64,000 nucleotides of DNA. It comes from JBNJGB01 sp051747385 (GTDB lineage: Bacteria > Myxococcota_A > UBA9042 > PHBI01 > JACKFB01). Positions 40,100-48,741 of the stretch are shown here, in pieces. The notes beneath the pieces are model-generated. The model was not told the DNA's origin. It ran no database searches and saw only the letters and a list, made by a program, of their open reading frames with translations. The stretch's first letter is position 1; every line of letters starts with the position of its first letter. The DNA is taken from NCBI GenBank assembly GCA_051747385.1, contig JBNJGB010000007.1, positions 124,001-188,000 of the forward strand. The letters run 5' to 3'. Both the position numbers and the translations under genes were made by a program.

Positions 40100-41239
40100 T
40101 CAGCCTCCGGTGACGTTCATGCTCTGGTACACGCGCTGGCCGCCCCCTTCAACGTCGAAGCGATGCCCCGGTCCCTTGGACCAGAGCGCCTCCTCGACGA
40201 GGGCGACGATCTCGTCGTCCGATGCCCCGCCACGCAGGGCGTCCCGCAGCGACAACGCGCCCGGAAACGCCAGGCATTCCTGGAGTGTGCCGGTGGCCGT
40301 CATCCGCACCCGGTTGCAGGTGGAGCAGAAGTTGTGGCTGAGGGCGCTGATGAAGCCCACGCAGGTCGACGCGCCGCCGCCCCGCGGGGTGAGCTCCCGA
40401 TACACGGCCGGCCCCTCGCCGCGGATCCCGGCCGACGGGCCGTGCCCGATGGGCTCCCGGACGTCGAAGTCCTCCGCCAGGCGCTCGAGCATGGCACCGG
40501 TGGACATGAAGGTGTCGTCGCTCCAGAAGCCGTCCACGCCGATGGGCATGTACTCGATGAAGCGCACGACCGCGCCCCGCTCGGCGGCGAAGCGGACCAG
40601 GTCCACGAGCTCGTCGTCGTTGAACCCGCGGACGACCACGACGTTGAGCTTGATGGGCGAGAACCCGGCGTCCCGGGCCGCGTCGATCCCCTCCAGCACG
40701 CGCGACAGGAGATCCGTGCGCGTCATGGTCCGGAAGCGATCCTCCCGCAGGGTGTCGATGCTGATGTTGAGCCGCTCGAGGCCGGCGTCCCGGAGAGGAC
40801 CGGCCAGGTCGGACAGCGCATAGCCGTTGGTGGTCATGGCGAGGTCCTCGACCCCGTCTACGGCGCCGATCCGCCCCACCAGGTCCACCACGTCCCTGCG
40901 GAGGAGCGGCTCCCCCCCCGTCAGGCGCACGCGCCGGATCCCCAGGCGCACGAAGCAGGCGACCAGGCGCTCGACCTCCTCGAAGGACAGCAGATCCCGT
41001 CGCGGGACGAACCGGACGCCCTCCTCCGGCATGCAGTAGCGGCACCGGAAGTTACAGCGATCCGTCACCGACATGCGCAGGTAGTGCACCTTGCGGCGCT
41101 CGCCGTCCACCAGCGGCCGGGGGGCGGGCGGACGCCGCAACGCGCCTTCCTCGTCGCCCATGGACAGGCGATCGAGCGGGACGCGGTCGGTGGACGGGCG
41201 CACCGCCGCGTCGTCGGGCTCTTCGGTGGCGATGGGCAT
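40100..41239 (-). CDS. moaA: GTP 3',8-cyclase MoaA
   Basis: A 379-residue radical SAM enzyme, about 50 residues longer than usual because of a disordered N-terminus. CNFRCRYC (Cys62, 66, 69) binds the SAM cluster, LTGGEPLLR contacts SAM, and FCSTCNRVRMTATGTLQECL gives the second cluster. The chain ends in Gly-Gly, needed for activity in MoaA. It makes 3',8-cyclo-GTP, the first step of molybdenum cofactor synthesis. The ATG follows GGAG. It is the first gene of the minus-strand unit and ccmE begins 2 bases after it, linking molybdoenzyme and cytochrome supply. Confidence 0.93.
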   Translation of the reverse strand: MPIATEEPDDAAVRPSTDRVPLDRLSMGDEEGALRRPPAPRPLVDGERRKVHYLRMSVTDRCNFRCRYCMPEEGVRFVPRRDLLSFEEVERLVACFVRLGIRRVRLTGGEPLLRRDVVDLVGRIGAVDGVEDLAMTTNGYALSDLAGPLRDAGLERLNISIDTLREDRFRTMTRTDLLSRVLEGIDAARDAGFSPIKLNVVVVRGFNDDELVDLVRFAAERGAVVRFIEYMPIGVDGFWSDDTFMSTGAMLERLAEDFDVREPIGHGPSAGIRGEGPAVYRELTPRGGGASTCVGFISALSHNFCSTCNRVRMTATGTLQECLAFPGALSLRDALRGGASDDEIVALVEEALWSKGPGHRFDVEGGGQRVYQSMNVTGG

Positions 41240-41329
41240 CGGAGGGCTCCGTCGCGGCGACGTGAAGCCCGACCATAAAGTCGGACCTCTGCGGTCGCAA
41301 GCATGGGAACCGCCCCGACACGACGTCCG

Positions 41330-41358
41330 TTGACAGGGTCCCGTCCCTGGCCGATTCT
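41330..41358 (+). promoter_or_regulatory. Possible sigma-70 type promoter for the Lys/Ala-repeat gene
   Basis: TTGACA at 41330-41335, a perfect -35, is followed after 17 bases by GATTCT at 41353-41358. The predicted start (about 41365) lies 47 bases before the GTG at 41412. The -10 is weak, so confidence is moderate. Confidence 0.45.
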
Positions 41359-41411
41359 CTCGCCCCTCCGGCCGGCGCCCCCGGCCGCGCAACAGCTCAG
41401 GGAGCCCCATC

Positions 41412-41990
41412 GTGCTCGATCAGTTCAAGACGACGCTGCTTCGGAAGGCCGGCCAGGTCCTCGGTTCCCGGGCCGCCCTCAACGTCCTGTCCAACCCCCA
41501 GTTCCAGGAGGCGCTCAAGCGCGCCATCAACCTGCGGGCCGACGTCCGCGAGAGCTGGGAGAAGCAGTCCGAGGGGATCGCCCGGACGTTCAACCTGGTC
41601 ACGCGGCAGGACATCAAGATCCTCAAGCGCACCATGCGCGAGCTGGAAAACCAGGTCGCCACGCTAGAGTGGGAGCTGAAGCAGCAGCAGGAGAAGGCCG
41701 AGGCCGCGAAGGCCGCCGCCAAGGCCGCCGAGACCCGCGCCGCGGAGATCGAGGCCGAGAAAGAGGCCGCCGCGAAGAAGTCGGCCGCCAAGAAGTCGAC
41801 CGCCAAGAAGTCGACCGCCAAGAAGTCGACCGCCGCCAGGAAGTCGACGGCGAAGAAGTCGACGGCGAAGAAGTCGACCGCCGCCAGGAAGTCGACGGCG
41901 AAGAAGTCGACGGCGAAGAAGTCGACGGCGAAGAAGTCGACGGCGAAGAAGTCGACCGCCGCCAAGAAGCCGACCGCCAGGAAGTCGTAG
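41412..41990 (+). CDS. Lys/Ala-repeat protein (histone H1-like tail)
   Basis: A 192-residue protein with GTG start behind AGGGAG. Residues 1-85 are a folded helical domain (LDQFKTTLLRKAGQVLGSRAA, NPQFQEALKRAINLRADVRESW), resembling the phasin-like or spacer helices found in some myxobacterial proteins. Then comes a coiled coil (ELENQVATLEWELKQQQEKAEAAK, about 78-120). From about 122 the chain is a tandem array of AKKST/AARKST pentads to the end, like the tail of histone H1 and bacterial KAAP-type proteins. The tail probably binds DNA or polyanions. The array is also a DNA repeat and will vary in length between strains. Confidence 0.75.
   Translation: MLDQFKTTLLRKAGQVLGSRAALNVLSNPQFQEALKRAINLRADVRESWEKQSEGIARTFNLVTRQDIKILKRTMRELENQVATLEWELKQQQEKAEAAKAAAKAAETRAAEIEAEKEAAAKKSAAKKSTAKKSTAKKSTAARKSTAKKSTAKKSTAARKSTAKKSTAKKSTAKKSTAKKSTAAKKPTARKS
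41776..41987 (+). repeat. In-gene tandem repeat of 15-bp units
   Basis: About 14 in-frame units of the form GCC(or GCG)-AAG-AAG-TCG-ACC(or ACG), some with an added codon, code for the Lys/Ala/Ser/Thr tail. Blocks ending ACC-GCC and ACG-GCG are grouped, which points to recent duplication of multi-unit blocks rather than single units. Confidence 0.8.
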
Positions 41991-42060
41991 CAGGTTACGG
42001 GACAGGCCGCCGCGGCCGAAATTTGCGGCGATCACGCGCGTTCGTACAGGATCGGCCCGC

Positions 42061-44736
42061 GTGGAGCGCACGGGACGCGCGTTCGGGGCGCGCCCGCCGC
42101 CGTCGACTCCTGCCCCGAGAGGCCCGACCCACGACTTGTCCGCCGTCCTCCTGGTCCTGAGCCTGCTCATCCACCCCGGCCCCGCGCCGGCGGAGGTCGC
42201 CGCCGCACGGCACGCCGACCGGGTCCACGAGCACCCCGCGCAGGACCTCCTCGACGCCGGACGCACGGCCTACCACACCGGGGAGCACGCCGCGGCCGGG
42301 CGCTTCCTCGAGCAGGCCCTGGCGAGCGACCCGGAGCCCCTGCAGCGGGCGGACGCCCTCCACCTGCTCGGTCTCACCCGGACGGCCCAGGGCCGCCACG
42401 CAGAGGCCGCCCGCACCCTGGAGGCGGCCCTGGAAGCGGCGAAGCGTGCGGGCCGCGCCCCCTTGCGAGACTTCCTTCAGATGGCGCTCGCTCGCGCCAG
42501 GGACGCCGCGGGCGAGCATGCGGAGGCCGCTGCGCTGTTCGACGAGGTCCGCGGAGACGCTTGGTCCCCGCTGGTCGTGGACGCCGCCCGGCGACACGCC
42601 CTGGCCCTGCAGAGCGCGGGACACGACGAGGCGGCGCGACGCGCGTGGCGAGCCTTCCTCCGCACGTTCCCGGACTCCGTGGACGTCCACGAGGCGCGGG
42701 TCCGGCTGGCCCACCTGGACCGGGCTGCGGGCGACGTGGCCGACGCCGTGGCGCGGTACAGGCGCATCCTACGCGAGGCACCGCGGAGCCGCGCCGGGGA
42801 CGAGGCCCGGTTGGCGCTGGACGCCCTCGCCGAGGCCGGACATCCGGAGGCGGGCCCTCCGAGGGGCGAGGATCGCCTCGCGGAGCTTCGCTGGCTCGTG
42901 AACGAGCGCCGCTTCGCCGAGGCCCGCCCCGGCCTGGAGGCGTTCCTGGAGGACGCCCACGAGGGGAGCCTCCGCGCGTCGGACTTCGAGGACCTGGAGG
43001 TCGAGGAGGCGGAGATCGAGTCCCTCGCGCTCCTGGCCCGGACCCTGCGTGAGACCGGCGAGACCGAGGAGGCCCTCGCGCTGTACGGGCGGATCGAGGA
43101 GCGCGACGAGCCGGCGACCAGCGCCGATCGGATCGCGTGGATGCTGGCCTCGCTGGGCCGCCACGACGGGGCCGAGGCGACGCTGCTGGAGCACCACGAC
43201 GGGCGCCGCGGCCGGCGCTACTGGCGCGACGTGGGCGAGCTTCGTCTGGCCTTCGGCCGCTACGCCGAGGCGGCCGGCGCCTGGCGCGAGGCGCGGCGAT
43301 CCGAGCGACGGCGGGACGACTACGTGGACCGGAAGATCGCCTGGTCCGACCTGTGGTCCGGGGAGCACGAGCGGGCCATGAGGCGGCTCGAGCGCGTCGA
43401 GCGCCAGCAGCGCCGCCACCGGGACTGGGCCCGCTACTGGCAGGCCCGCACCTTGCAGGAGGCGGGCCGCACCGAGCAGGCCCTCCAGCGCTTCCGGGCC
43501 CTCGCCGGCGCGGAGCCCCTGACCTACTACGGCATCCAGGCGTGGAGCCGGGCCGCGGAGATCGAGGGCGTCGCGCCCGAGCGACGACCCCGACGACCGC
43601 TCCTCCCGCGCCTCATCGCGCGGGCGACGGGCCCGGCCCTGGCGGCGCTGATGGACGGTCCGTCGGGCGTGGCCACGGCGCCCCCCGCGCCGGCCGCGCG
43701 CACCCCGACCCTCCGCTGGGAGGACCGGGTCCGCCTGCCTCGCTGGGAGGATGCCCCCCGCCCCGCGCCGCGCGCCGAACGCCTGGCCGCCCTCCGCGAC
43801 CTGGCCGAGGGCTGGGGGCGCGCGGCTCCCGAGGCGGACCGGGCCCTGGCTCTCGAGCGCCTGGGCTTCACCGAGCGCGCGGTGGACGAGCTTCGCGTCA
43901 TCGACACGGACTACCGGGTCTACCGCTGGAAGGGCGCCCGGGGGCTGGTCGGCCGCGGGCGCTCGGACATGCTGGACAACCGGCGCCACAAGAAGATCCG
44001 CGGCGGGGCCGACATCGACCACCTCGGGCGACGCGGCTGGCGGTCCGCGCGACGCTTCGGCCGCGCGGCCAAGGACGGCGACTTCCTCCGGGCGCTCCGG
44101 CGTGCCCAGCGAGCCCTCGCGGATCCCTGGGCGCTCCGGCGCGCCGTGCTGGAGACCGGCGGCCCCGGGTCGCCCTCGGAAGCCCACGGCTCGCGCCGGT
44201 GGGAGGCGACGTATCCCCTGGCCTGGCCGCGCCCCATGGCCACGTACTCCAGCCTCCACCGCGTGCCGGCCTACCTCCTGTACGGCGTGATGACCGTGGA
44301 GAGCACCTTCCACGCCCACGCCGTGAGCGTCTCCCACGCGTACGGCGCGCTTCAGATGATCCCGCGGACCGGGCGGCGCGTGGCCGAGGAGCTGGGCTTC
44401 GAGGAGTTCACGCCGGAGGTGCTCCTGCGCCCGGAGGTCTCCATCTACATGGGCAGCTACTACCTCGGCCGCCTCCTGGACCGGTTCCGGGGCCAGGAGC
44501 CCCTGGCGGCGGCGGCCTACAACGCGGGCCCGCACCGGGTGGCGGCCTGGCTGGACGCGCACCCGGACCGGCCCATGGACGTCTTCATCGAGGAGATCCC
44601 CTTCCGCCAGGCCCGCGGCTACGCGCGCAAGGTGCTCCGCTACACGGCCCGGTATCGCCGCACGTACCACGGCGAGCCCCACATGTACGTGAGCAACGAC
44701 CTGGATCCGCGCCATGGGGCCACGCCGACGTACTGA
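42061..44736 (+). CDS. TPR-containing soluble-type lytic transglycosylase
   Basis: An 891-residue exported protein. A GTG start gives an N-terminus of about 25 residues before the hydrophobic signal (LSAVLLVLSLLIHPGPAPA), so a later start is possible. Residues 60-520 are TPR-like helical repeats. The C-terminal catalytic domain follows Slt70: MTVES with the general acid Glu747, SHAYGALQMIPRTG, SIYMGSYYLGRLLDRF, and AAYNAGPHRVAAWL. It cuts peptidoglycan glycan strands with 1,6-anhydro ring formation in the periplasm. It is followed by the MITE-like dimer. Confidence 0.87.
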   Translation: MERTGRAFGARPPPSTPAPRGPTHDLSAVLLVLSLLIHPGPAPAEVAAARHADRVHEHPAQDLLDAGRTAYHTGEHAAAGRFLEQALASDPEPLQRADALHLLGLTRTAQGRHAEAARTLEAALEAAKRAGRAPLRDFLQMALARARDAAGEHAEAAALFDEVRGDAWSPLVVDAARRHALALQSAGHDEAARRAWRAFLRTFPDSVDVHEARVRLAHLDRAAGDVADAVARYRRILREAPRSRAGDEARLALDALAEAGHPEAGPPRGEDRLAELRWLVNERRFAEARPGLEAFLEDAHEGSLRASDFEDLEVEEAEIESLALLARTLRETGETEEALALYGRIEERDEPATSADRIAWMLASLGRHDGAEATLLEHHDGRRGRRYWRDVGELRLAFGRYAEAAGAWREARRSERRRDDYVDRKIAWSDLWSGEHERAMRRLERVERQQRRHRDWARYWQARTLQEAGRTEQALQRFRALAGAEPLTYYGIQAWSRAAEIEGVAPERRPRRPLLPRLIARATGPALAALMDGPSGVATAPPAPAARTPTLRWEDRVRLPRWEDAPRPAPRAERLAALRDLAEGWGRAAPEADRALALERLGFTERAVDELRVIDTDYRVYRWKGARGLVGRGRSDMLDNRRHKKIRGGADIDHLGRRGWRSARRFGRAAKDGDFLRALRRAQRALADPWALRRAVLETGGPGSPSEAHGSRRWEATYPLAWPRPMATYSSLHRVPAYLLYGVMTVESTFHAHAVSVSHAYGALQMIPRTGRRVAEELGFEEFTPEVLLRPEVSIYMGSYYLGRLLDRFRGQEPLAAAAYNAGPHRVAAWLDAHPDRPMDVFIEEIPFRQARGYARKVLRYTARYRRTYHGEPHMYVSNDLDPRHGATPTY

Positions 44737-44755
44737 CGGTCGCGGGCGCGGACAC

Positions 44756-45040
44756 CAGGGCAATCGCGAAGTCGGAGGAGGGTGGGCCGCGCGGCGGTAT
44801 GGCGCCCGGCGCCGGATTGCACCCGCTCGGAGAGGGTGCATTCTGCGCGTCTGAGAGCAGGCAAGGGCAAGGGCAAGGGAGGGCGGTCGCAAAGTCCGAG
44901 AAACGTGGGCCGCGCGGCGGTACGGCGCCCGGCGCCGGGTTGCACCCCTCGGAAACGATGGGTTTTGCGCGTCTGAGAGCAGGCAAGGGCAAGGGCAAGG
45001 GCAAGGGCAAGGGAGGGCGGTCGACTTTGCGACCGCCCTG
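44756..45040. mobile_element. Tandem dimer of the MITE-like element in the 402-bp gap 44737-45138
   Basis: Two copies, opposite in orientation to the 33179 element, are joined head to tail. The left end is CAGGGCAATCGCGAAGTC (44756-44773). The right end is a hairpin with arms AGGGCGGTCG (45014-45023) and CGACCGCCCT (45030-45039). At the junction AGGGCGGTCGCAAAGTC (44880-44896) serves as right end of one copy and left end of the next. GGGCAA runs are two or three units in the first copy and four or five in the second. No matching target duplication flanks the dimer. Downstream, TATAGT at 45084-45089 may be the -10 of the next gene. Confidence 0.75.
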
Positions 45041-45138
45041 GGGCTCCGCGCGGCGGTCCTTTCCAGGCGTCGGGAGGAGACGCTATAGTGCGCGGACGTG
45101 GGCGCGACCGGCGCCCCGCCGCAGCATCCGGGAGGCGC

Positions 45139-45780
45139 ATGGCGGAGGACCTGGCACAGAGCATCCGCGCCGAGAACAAGCGCATGGAGGCCGAGCTGGA
45201 GAGCCTCGCGCAGCGGCTCCACGACCTCCGCGTGCAGTACGACCGCTACTTCATGGGGCTCGAGCGGATCCCGCCGCTCCGCGACCGGCAGGCCCTCGAG
45301 CGCGACATGCGGAACTCCGGCCTGCGGAAGGCCCGCCGGACGGCCCTGAAGTTCCGCTTCAACAACCTCCGCCAGAGCCTCGCGACCCACGCGCGGCGCT
45401 GGGACCGCATCATGCGGCTCATCGAGGAGGGGCGCTTCAAGCGCGAGCGGAACGCCCTGTCCGCGCACCCGACCCCGCCGACGCCCGAAGCCGGCTCCAA
45501 CGGCGACGGGAAGCGCCCAGGCGGCGAGCGCACGCAGGGGAAGGCCGGGAGCAACGGGCGGGCCAACGGAGACGCCCGCGCCGTGTTCGAGTCGTGGCGC
45601 GCCGCGCAGCGGAAGGTCGGCCGGAGCGCCAAGGTCGACTTCGAGAAGTTCCGTCGCAAGCTGGAGGCGCAGAAGCGCGCCCAGATGAAGAAGTACGGCT
45701 GGAAGGACGTGAACTACTCGGTGCGGGTCAAGGGCGACAAGGTCGCGCTGGTGGCCCGGCCGGTCAAGGACGACGGCTGA
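45139..45780 (+). CDS. MXAN_5187-like protein
   Basis: A 213-residue cytoplasmic protein; the ATG follows GGAGG. The N-terminal half is a long helical region: AENKRMEAELESLAQRLHDLRVQYDRYFMG, then ERIPPLRDRQALERDMR and TALKFRFNNLRQSLATHARRWDRIMRLIEEG. This resembles the C-terminal domain described for the myxobacterial MXAN_5187 family. A disordered linker (about 112-145) leads to a second short block (FEKFRRKLEAQKRAQMKKYG, YSVRVKGDKVALVARPV). Function unknown. Its 3' end overlaps the convergent lipoprotein gene by 17 bases. Confidence 0.7.
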   Translation: MAEDLAQSIRAENKRMEAELESLAQRLHDLRVQYDRYFMGLERIPPLRDRQALERDMRNSGLRKARRTALKFRFNNLRQSLATHARRWDRIMRLIEEGRFKRERNALSAHPTPPTPEAGSNGDGKRPGGERTQGKAGSNGRANGDARAVFESWRAAQRKVGRSAKVDFEKFRRKLEAQKRAQMKKYGWKDVNYSVRVKGDKVALVARPVKDDG

Positions 45781-46231
45781 CGTCCCCCTCGGCGCCGAAG
45801 TCCGGCAGACCCTCGGGCGGAGGCCGATCCTCGCGCGGCACCTCCTTGTCCGCGTCGAGCTTCCACCCCTCGGAGTGGTAGCGCCACACCTGCTGGCGGC
45901 GGGTGCGCTTCATGTGGACGCCGCCGGCGCGGTGATAGGACACGTCCACCTGGAGCACGGCCACCTCGTCGCGGATCTCCACGGGGGTGAGCTCGTAGTC
46001 GACGATGGTGAAGGCGCGCGAGGACCGCTCCATGCGTGCCAGCCAGGAGGTCCGGCGCTCGACGGGGACGGCCTGCGCCGCGGAGCGCAGGCGCTTCCAC
46101 CGGAGATCGTCGTTGAACTGCCGCGCGGTGTCCTGGAGCTTCTCGCGCTTCGTCCGGTAGCCCGGGCCGCAGGCCTGGGCCGTGACGGTCGCGAGGAGCA
46201 GGACGGCGAGCACCGACAGGGTGCGATTCAT
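45764..46231 (-). CDS. Lipoprotein of unknown function
   Basis: A 155-residue protein. The signal peptide ends VTAQAC, so Cys21 is probably lipidated. The mature part is one alpha/beta domain (ARQFNDDLRWKRLRSAAQAV, YELTPVEIRDEVAVLQVDVSYH, QQVWRYHSEGWKLDADK). The pattern of a helix followed by strands with a closing WRY...GWK recalls NTF2-like or SnoaL-type lipoprotein domains. The ATG overlaps the flippase stop (ATGA), so both are one operon. No residue set points to an enzyme. Confidence 0.7.
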   Translation of the reverse strand: MNRTLSVLAVLLLATVTAQACGPGYRTKREKLQDTARQFNDDLRWKRLRSAAQAVPVERRTSWLARMERSSRAFTIVDYELTPVEIRDEVAVLQVDVSYHRAGGVHMKRTRRQQVWRYHSEGWKLDADKEVPREDRPPPEGLPDFGAEGDVSRRP

Positions 46232-47892
46232 CGGGAGCCTCGGCGGCTGAGCGTGCTTCGGGCAAGGGCCAGGTCCTCGCGGGTGATCTCCCGCGTGAGG
46301 AGGGCCGTGGCCACGAAGGCTAACGCAGCCACCGCTCCGCGCACGAAAATCATCGCCAGACCCTCGCCACCCAGGAGGTGGACCGCGGCGAGGGCCGCGC
46401 CCGCCGACGCCAGGATGCGGAGGGCGTTCACGGGGGGGATGGTCCCGCCGAGGCGGACCCGCATGTGCAGGGCGGTGGCCAGGACCGCCAGCGCCTGGAC
46501 CACGAGGACGGCCCACGAGGCCCGGGTGAGCAGCGCCTCGCCGGCCGGGGCCGTGGCGACGGCGACGTAGACGGCCCCGACCTGCAGCACGGCGGCCACG
46601 GCGGCCAGCAGCAGGGCGTCCCGAGGGTGCCCCGCCGCGGTCAGGACCGTGGCCATGACGTAGAAGACGGCGAACGAGGCCGTGCCGCCCAGCAGCGGCA
46701 GGAGGGTGGAGCCGGCCAGCCGATAGGCGTCGCCGAAGAGGACGGCCAGCATGGGCTCGCCGCCGGCCGCCAGGAGGGTGGCGATGAAGACCACCATGAG
46801 CGTGGCGGAGCGCAGCGTCTGGAAGACGTAGCCGCGGGTGGCGTCCGAGTCCTCCTGGAACGTGGCCCGCGAGATCAGCGGGAACACCACGAAGGTGATG
46901 GCGATGACGGCCTGGTAGGGGATGAGGGAGACGTTCTTGGTGGCCCGGAACAGGCCGGCGAGGCCGCTCGTGATCTCCAGCGGGAGCTTCGGGTCTGCGG
47001 GGTCGGGGGTCCCGTCCACGACGGCCGCGATCCAGGCGGGGAGGGGGCCGCCTCCAGCGGCGTCGACCAGGGCGCGCACGGGCTCCAGGGAGGCCACCTT
47101 GAGCACGAGGACGTCCGCCTGGAGCAGGACGTTGACGAACAGCACGTAGCCCATGACCTGGAGCATGAAGCGGAGCAGGCGCGGAGGCTCGGCGTCCGGC
47201 GCCGGGCGGCCGAGGAGACGCCCGGTGACGACCAGGGCCGCGACGGTGATGATGACGGCGGCGACGGCGAAGCCGGCCAGGGCGCCGGTCACGCCGTATC
47301 CCGCGACCACGAGGCCCACCATGAGCCCCACCTTCAGCGTCGCGTAGACCACGTCGAAGCCGGCCTGCAGGGCGAAGCGCTTCAGGCCGTTCACCAGGCC
47401 GATGAGCGCGGCGTACCAGGAGTAGCTGAGCGTCACGACGGCGGCGATGCGCAGGTAGGGCGCCAGCGTCGGATCGCCGAAGACCAGGCTGCAGATGGGC
47501 TGGGCGCCGAAGACCAGGACGACGAAGAGGCCGCCGCCGACCACCGCCTGGAGGCGCAGGGCGCCACGCCGGATGACGGCCGCCGCCTCCGGACGCTCGC
47601 TGGTACGCTTGGAGACGGCCTGGATGGCGCCGGTGATCATCACCGTGTCCAGGATGGCGATGAAGGTGTTCACCAGGCCGAAGTCCCCGAAGCTGGCGGG
47701 ATCGCCCAGCAGGCGGGGCAGGCCGATGTTCAGGATGGTCCCGCAGACGAGGAACCACGCCTTGGCCCCCGTGATGAGCAGGAAGCCGCGGCGCGCGGCG
47801 CGTCCCTCGGCCTCGCGGGTGGAGGAGCCGGACGAGGCGTCGGAGTCGCCGGCGGGCGGGGGGGTCGAGGACACGGCCACCTCGGGTATCAC
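46228..47892 (-). CDS. MOP-superfamily flippase (polysaccharide export type)
   Basis: A 554-residue integral membrane protein with about 14 hydrophobic segments, the usual number for Wzx/MATE-like flippases. A polar N-terminus (about 1-35) precedes ARRGFLLITGAKAWFLVCG. The loop FGDFGLVNTFIAILDTVMITGAIQAVSK and the later PLISRATFQED lie where Wzx-type proteins have conserved charged residues. It probably moves a lipid-linked sugar or lipid across the inner membrane. No glycosyltransferases are nearby, so the cargo is unknown. The lipoprotein gene after it overlaps by 4 bases. Confidence 0.82.
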   Translation of the reverse strand: MIPEVAVSSTPPPAGDSDASSGSSTREAEGRAARRGFLLITGAKAWFLVCGTILNIGLPRLLGDPASFGDFGLVNTFIAILDTVMITGAIQAVSKRTSERPEAAAVIRRGALRLQAVVGGGLFVVLVFGAQPICSLVFGDPTLAPYLRIAAVVTLSYSWYAALIGLVNGLKRFALQAGFDVVYATLKVGLMVGLVVAGYGVTGALAGFAVAAVIITVAALVVTGRLLGRPAPDAEPPRLLRFMLQVMGYVLFVNVLLQADVLVLKVASLEPVRALVDAAGGGPLPAWIAAVVDGTPDPADPKLPLEITSGLAGLFRATKNVSLIPYQAVIAITFVVFPLISRATFQEDSDATRGYVFQTLRSATLMVVFIATLLAAGGEPMLAVLFGDAYRLAGSTLLPLLGGTASFAVFYVMATVLTAAGHPRDALLLAAVAAVLQVGAVYVAVATAPAGEALLTRASWAVLVVQALAVLATALHMRVRLGGTIPPVNALRILASAGAALAAVHLLGGEGLAMIFVRGAVAALAFVATALLTREITREDLALARSTLSRRGSR

Positions 47893-47984
47893 ACCCGACG
47901 ATCCACGGGAAGTCGCTCAAGCGCTCCGGCAGGCGAGCCGAAGGACGGGGCGGACGCGTCACCACCCGGGGACGAGGGAGGCCC

Positions 47985-48359
47985 ATGGCATCCAGGCGAG
48001 ACAGCGGCGACGGGAGCGTCGGACAGGCACTCGGCGTCGTCGTCCTGTTCGCGGCCCTGGTCGGCCTGTCCATCTGGGCCGTGAGCAGCGACGCGTTCGA
48101 GGAAGACGAGTCGCCCTCGTCCACGGAGGCGGAGCCCCGGGAGCGCGGGCCGCAGGTGGCGCCGGGGAGCGAGCAGCGGCGCCGCGCCATCGAGGCGGCC
48201 GAGTCCACCGAGCCGGGCGATCTGCTGCGCGAGAGCAGCGATCGCCTCCTCGGCGAGCTGACGGCCGACCTCCCGCCGGCCCCCGCCAGGGCCGGCGCGC
48301 GGAAGCCGGCGAAGGAGAACTACGACGACCTCCTCTGGCCGGATCCCCCCAGCCGGTAG
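47985..48359 (+). CDS. Small single-pass membrane protein
   Basis: A 124-residue protein; the ATG follows a GGGAGG box in the 92-base divergent gap with the flippase gene. One membrane helix spans about 12-33 (VGQALGVVVLFAALVGLSIWAV). The rest is acidic, Pro-rich and probably periplasmic, with one helical patch (RRRAIEAAESTEPGDLLRESSDRLLGELTADL). It ends in a NYDDLLWPDPPSR tail. No family recognised. Confidence 0.55.
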   Translation: MASRRDSGDGSVGQALGVVVLFAALVGLSIWAVSSDAFEEDESPSSTEAEPRERGPQVAPGSEQRRRAIEAAESTEPGDLLRESSDRLLGELTADLPPAPARAGARKPAKENYDDLLWPDPPSR

Positions 48360-48518
48360 GGGCGGCGCCCCAAGCCGGCTCGTCGAGGGGCTCGCGCCAA
48401 GCCGCAAAGGCGCCGAGAACACGAGGAAGTGCAGTGGAACCGCCGTCCCCGACGGTCACTTCCAGGCTCCACCGACGCCGATCACGGCCGGCCCGCCCCA
48501 TGGGCAATGCGAGACCGA

Positions 48519-48576
48519 GGTGCGAGGTGCGCCGGTCGGACCGAGCGAGCGACGGGAGCCCGGCGTACCTCGCACC
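48519..48576. other. Strong 17-bp hairpin in the 382-bp gap 48360-48741
   Basis: GGTGCGAGGTGCGCCGG (48519-48535) pairs with CCGGCGTACCTCGCACC (48560-48576) along all 17 positions with one G-T wobble; the loop is 24 bases. There is no T run on either side, so it is not a standard terminator. It lies between the convergent ends of the 124-residue gene and ssb. The same gap holds a TCGCGCCAAGCCGCAAAGG string (48392-48410) like the end of the element at 58660, and a short hairpin similar to one near 30270. Confidence 0.5.
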
Positions 48577-48741
48577 CTGACCCCGGGGTGCGCGACGCGG
48601 ACCGAGCCACGTGCGCGAACGGGCGCCGAGATCAAGGAGGAGACCGGAGGCGATGCCGGAGGCATCGTCGAGGATCGACGACGCCAAACTCGGTGTTCGG
48701 GCGCGTGCGGGGCGACGGGAGCGGCGTGTACCCCGGGGTCC

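Noticed and set aside
41776..41987. Regular short repeats as a possible CRISPR array
   Set aside because: Units are 15 bp, contiguous, in frame and code for a Lys/Ala tail; there are no spacers or cas genes.
44860..45012. GGGCAA arrays as a CRISPR or telomere-like array
   Set aside because: The runs are pure short tandem hexamers inside a MITE-like element with terminal inverted repeats; no spacers are present.
48519..48576. tRNA or tRNA-like gene
   Set aside because: The stem is a single 17-bp helix, with no T-loop GTTCGA, anticodon arm or CCA end.
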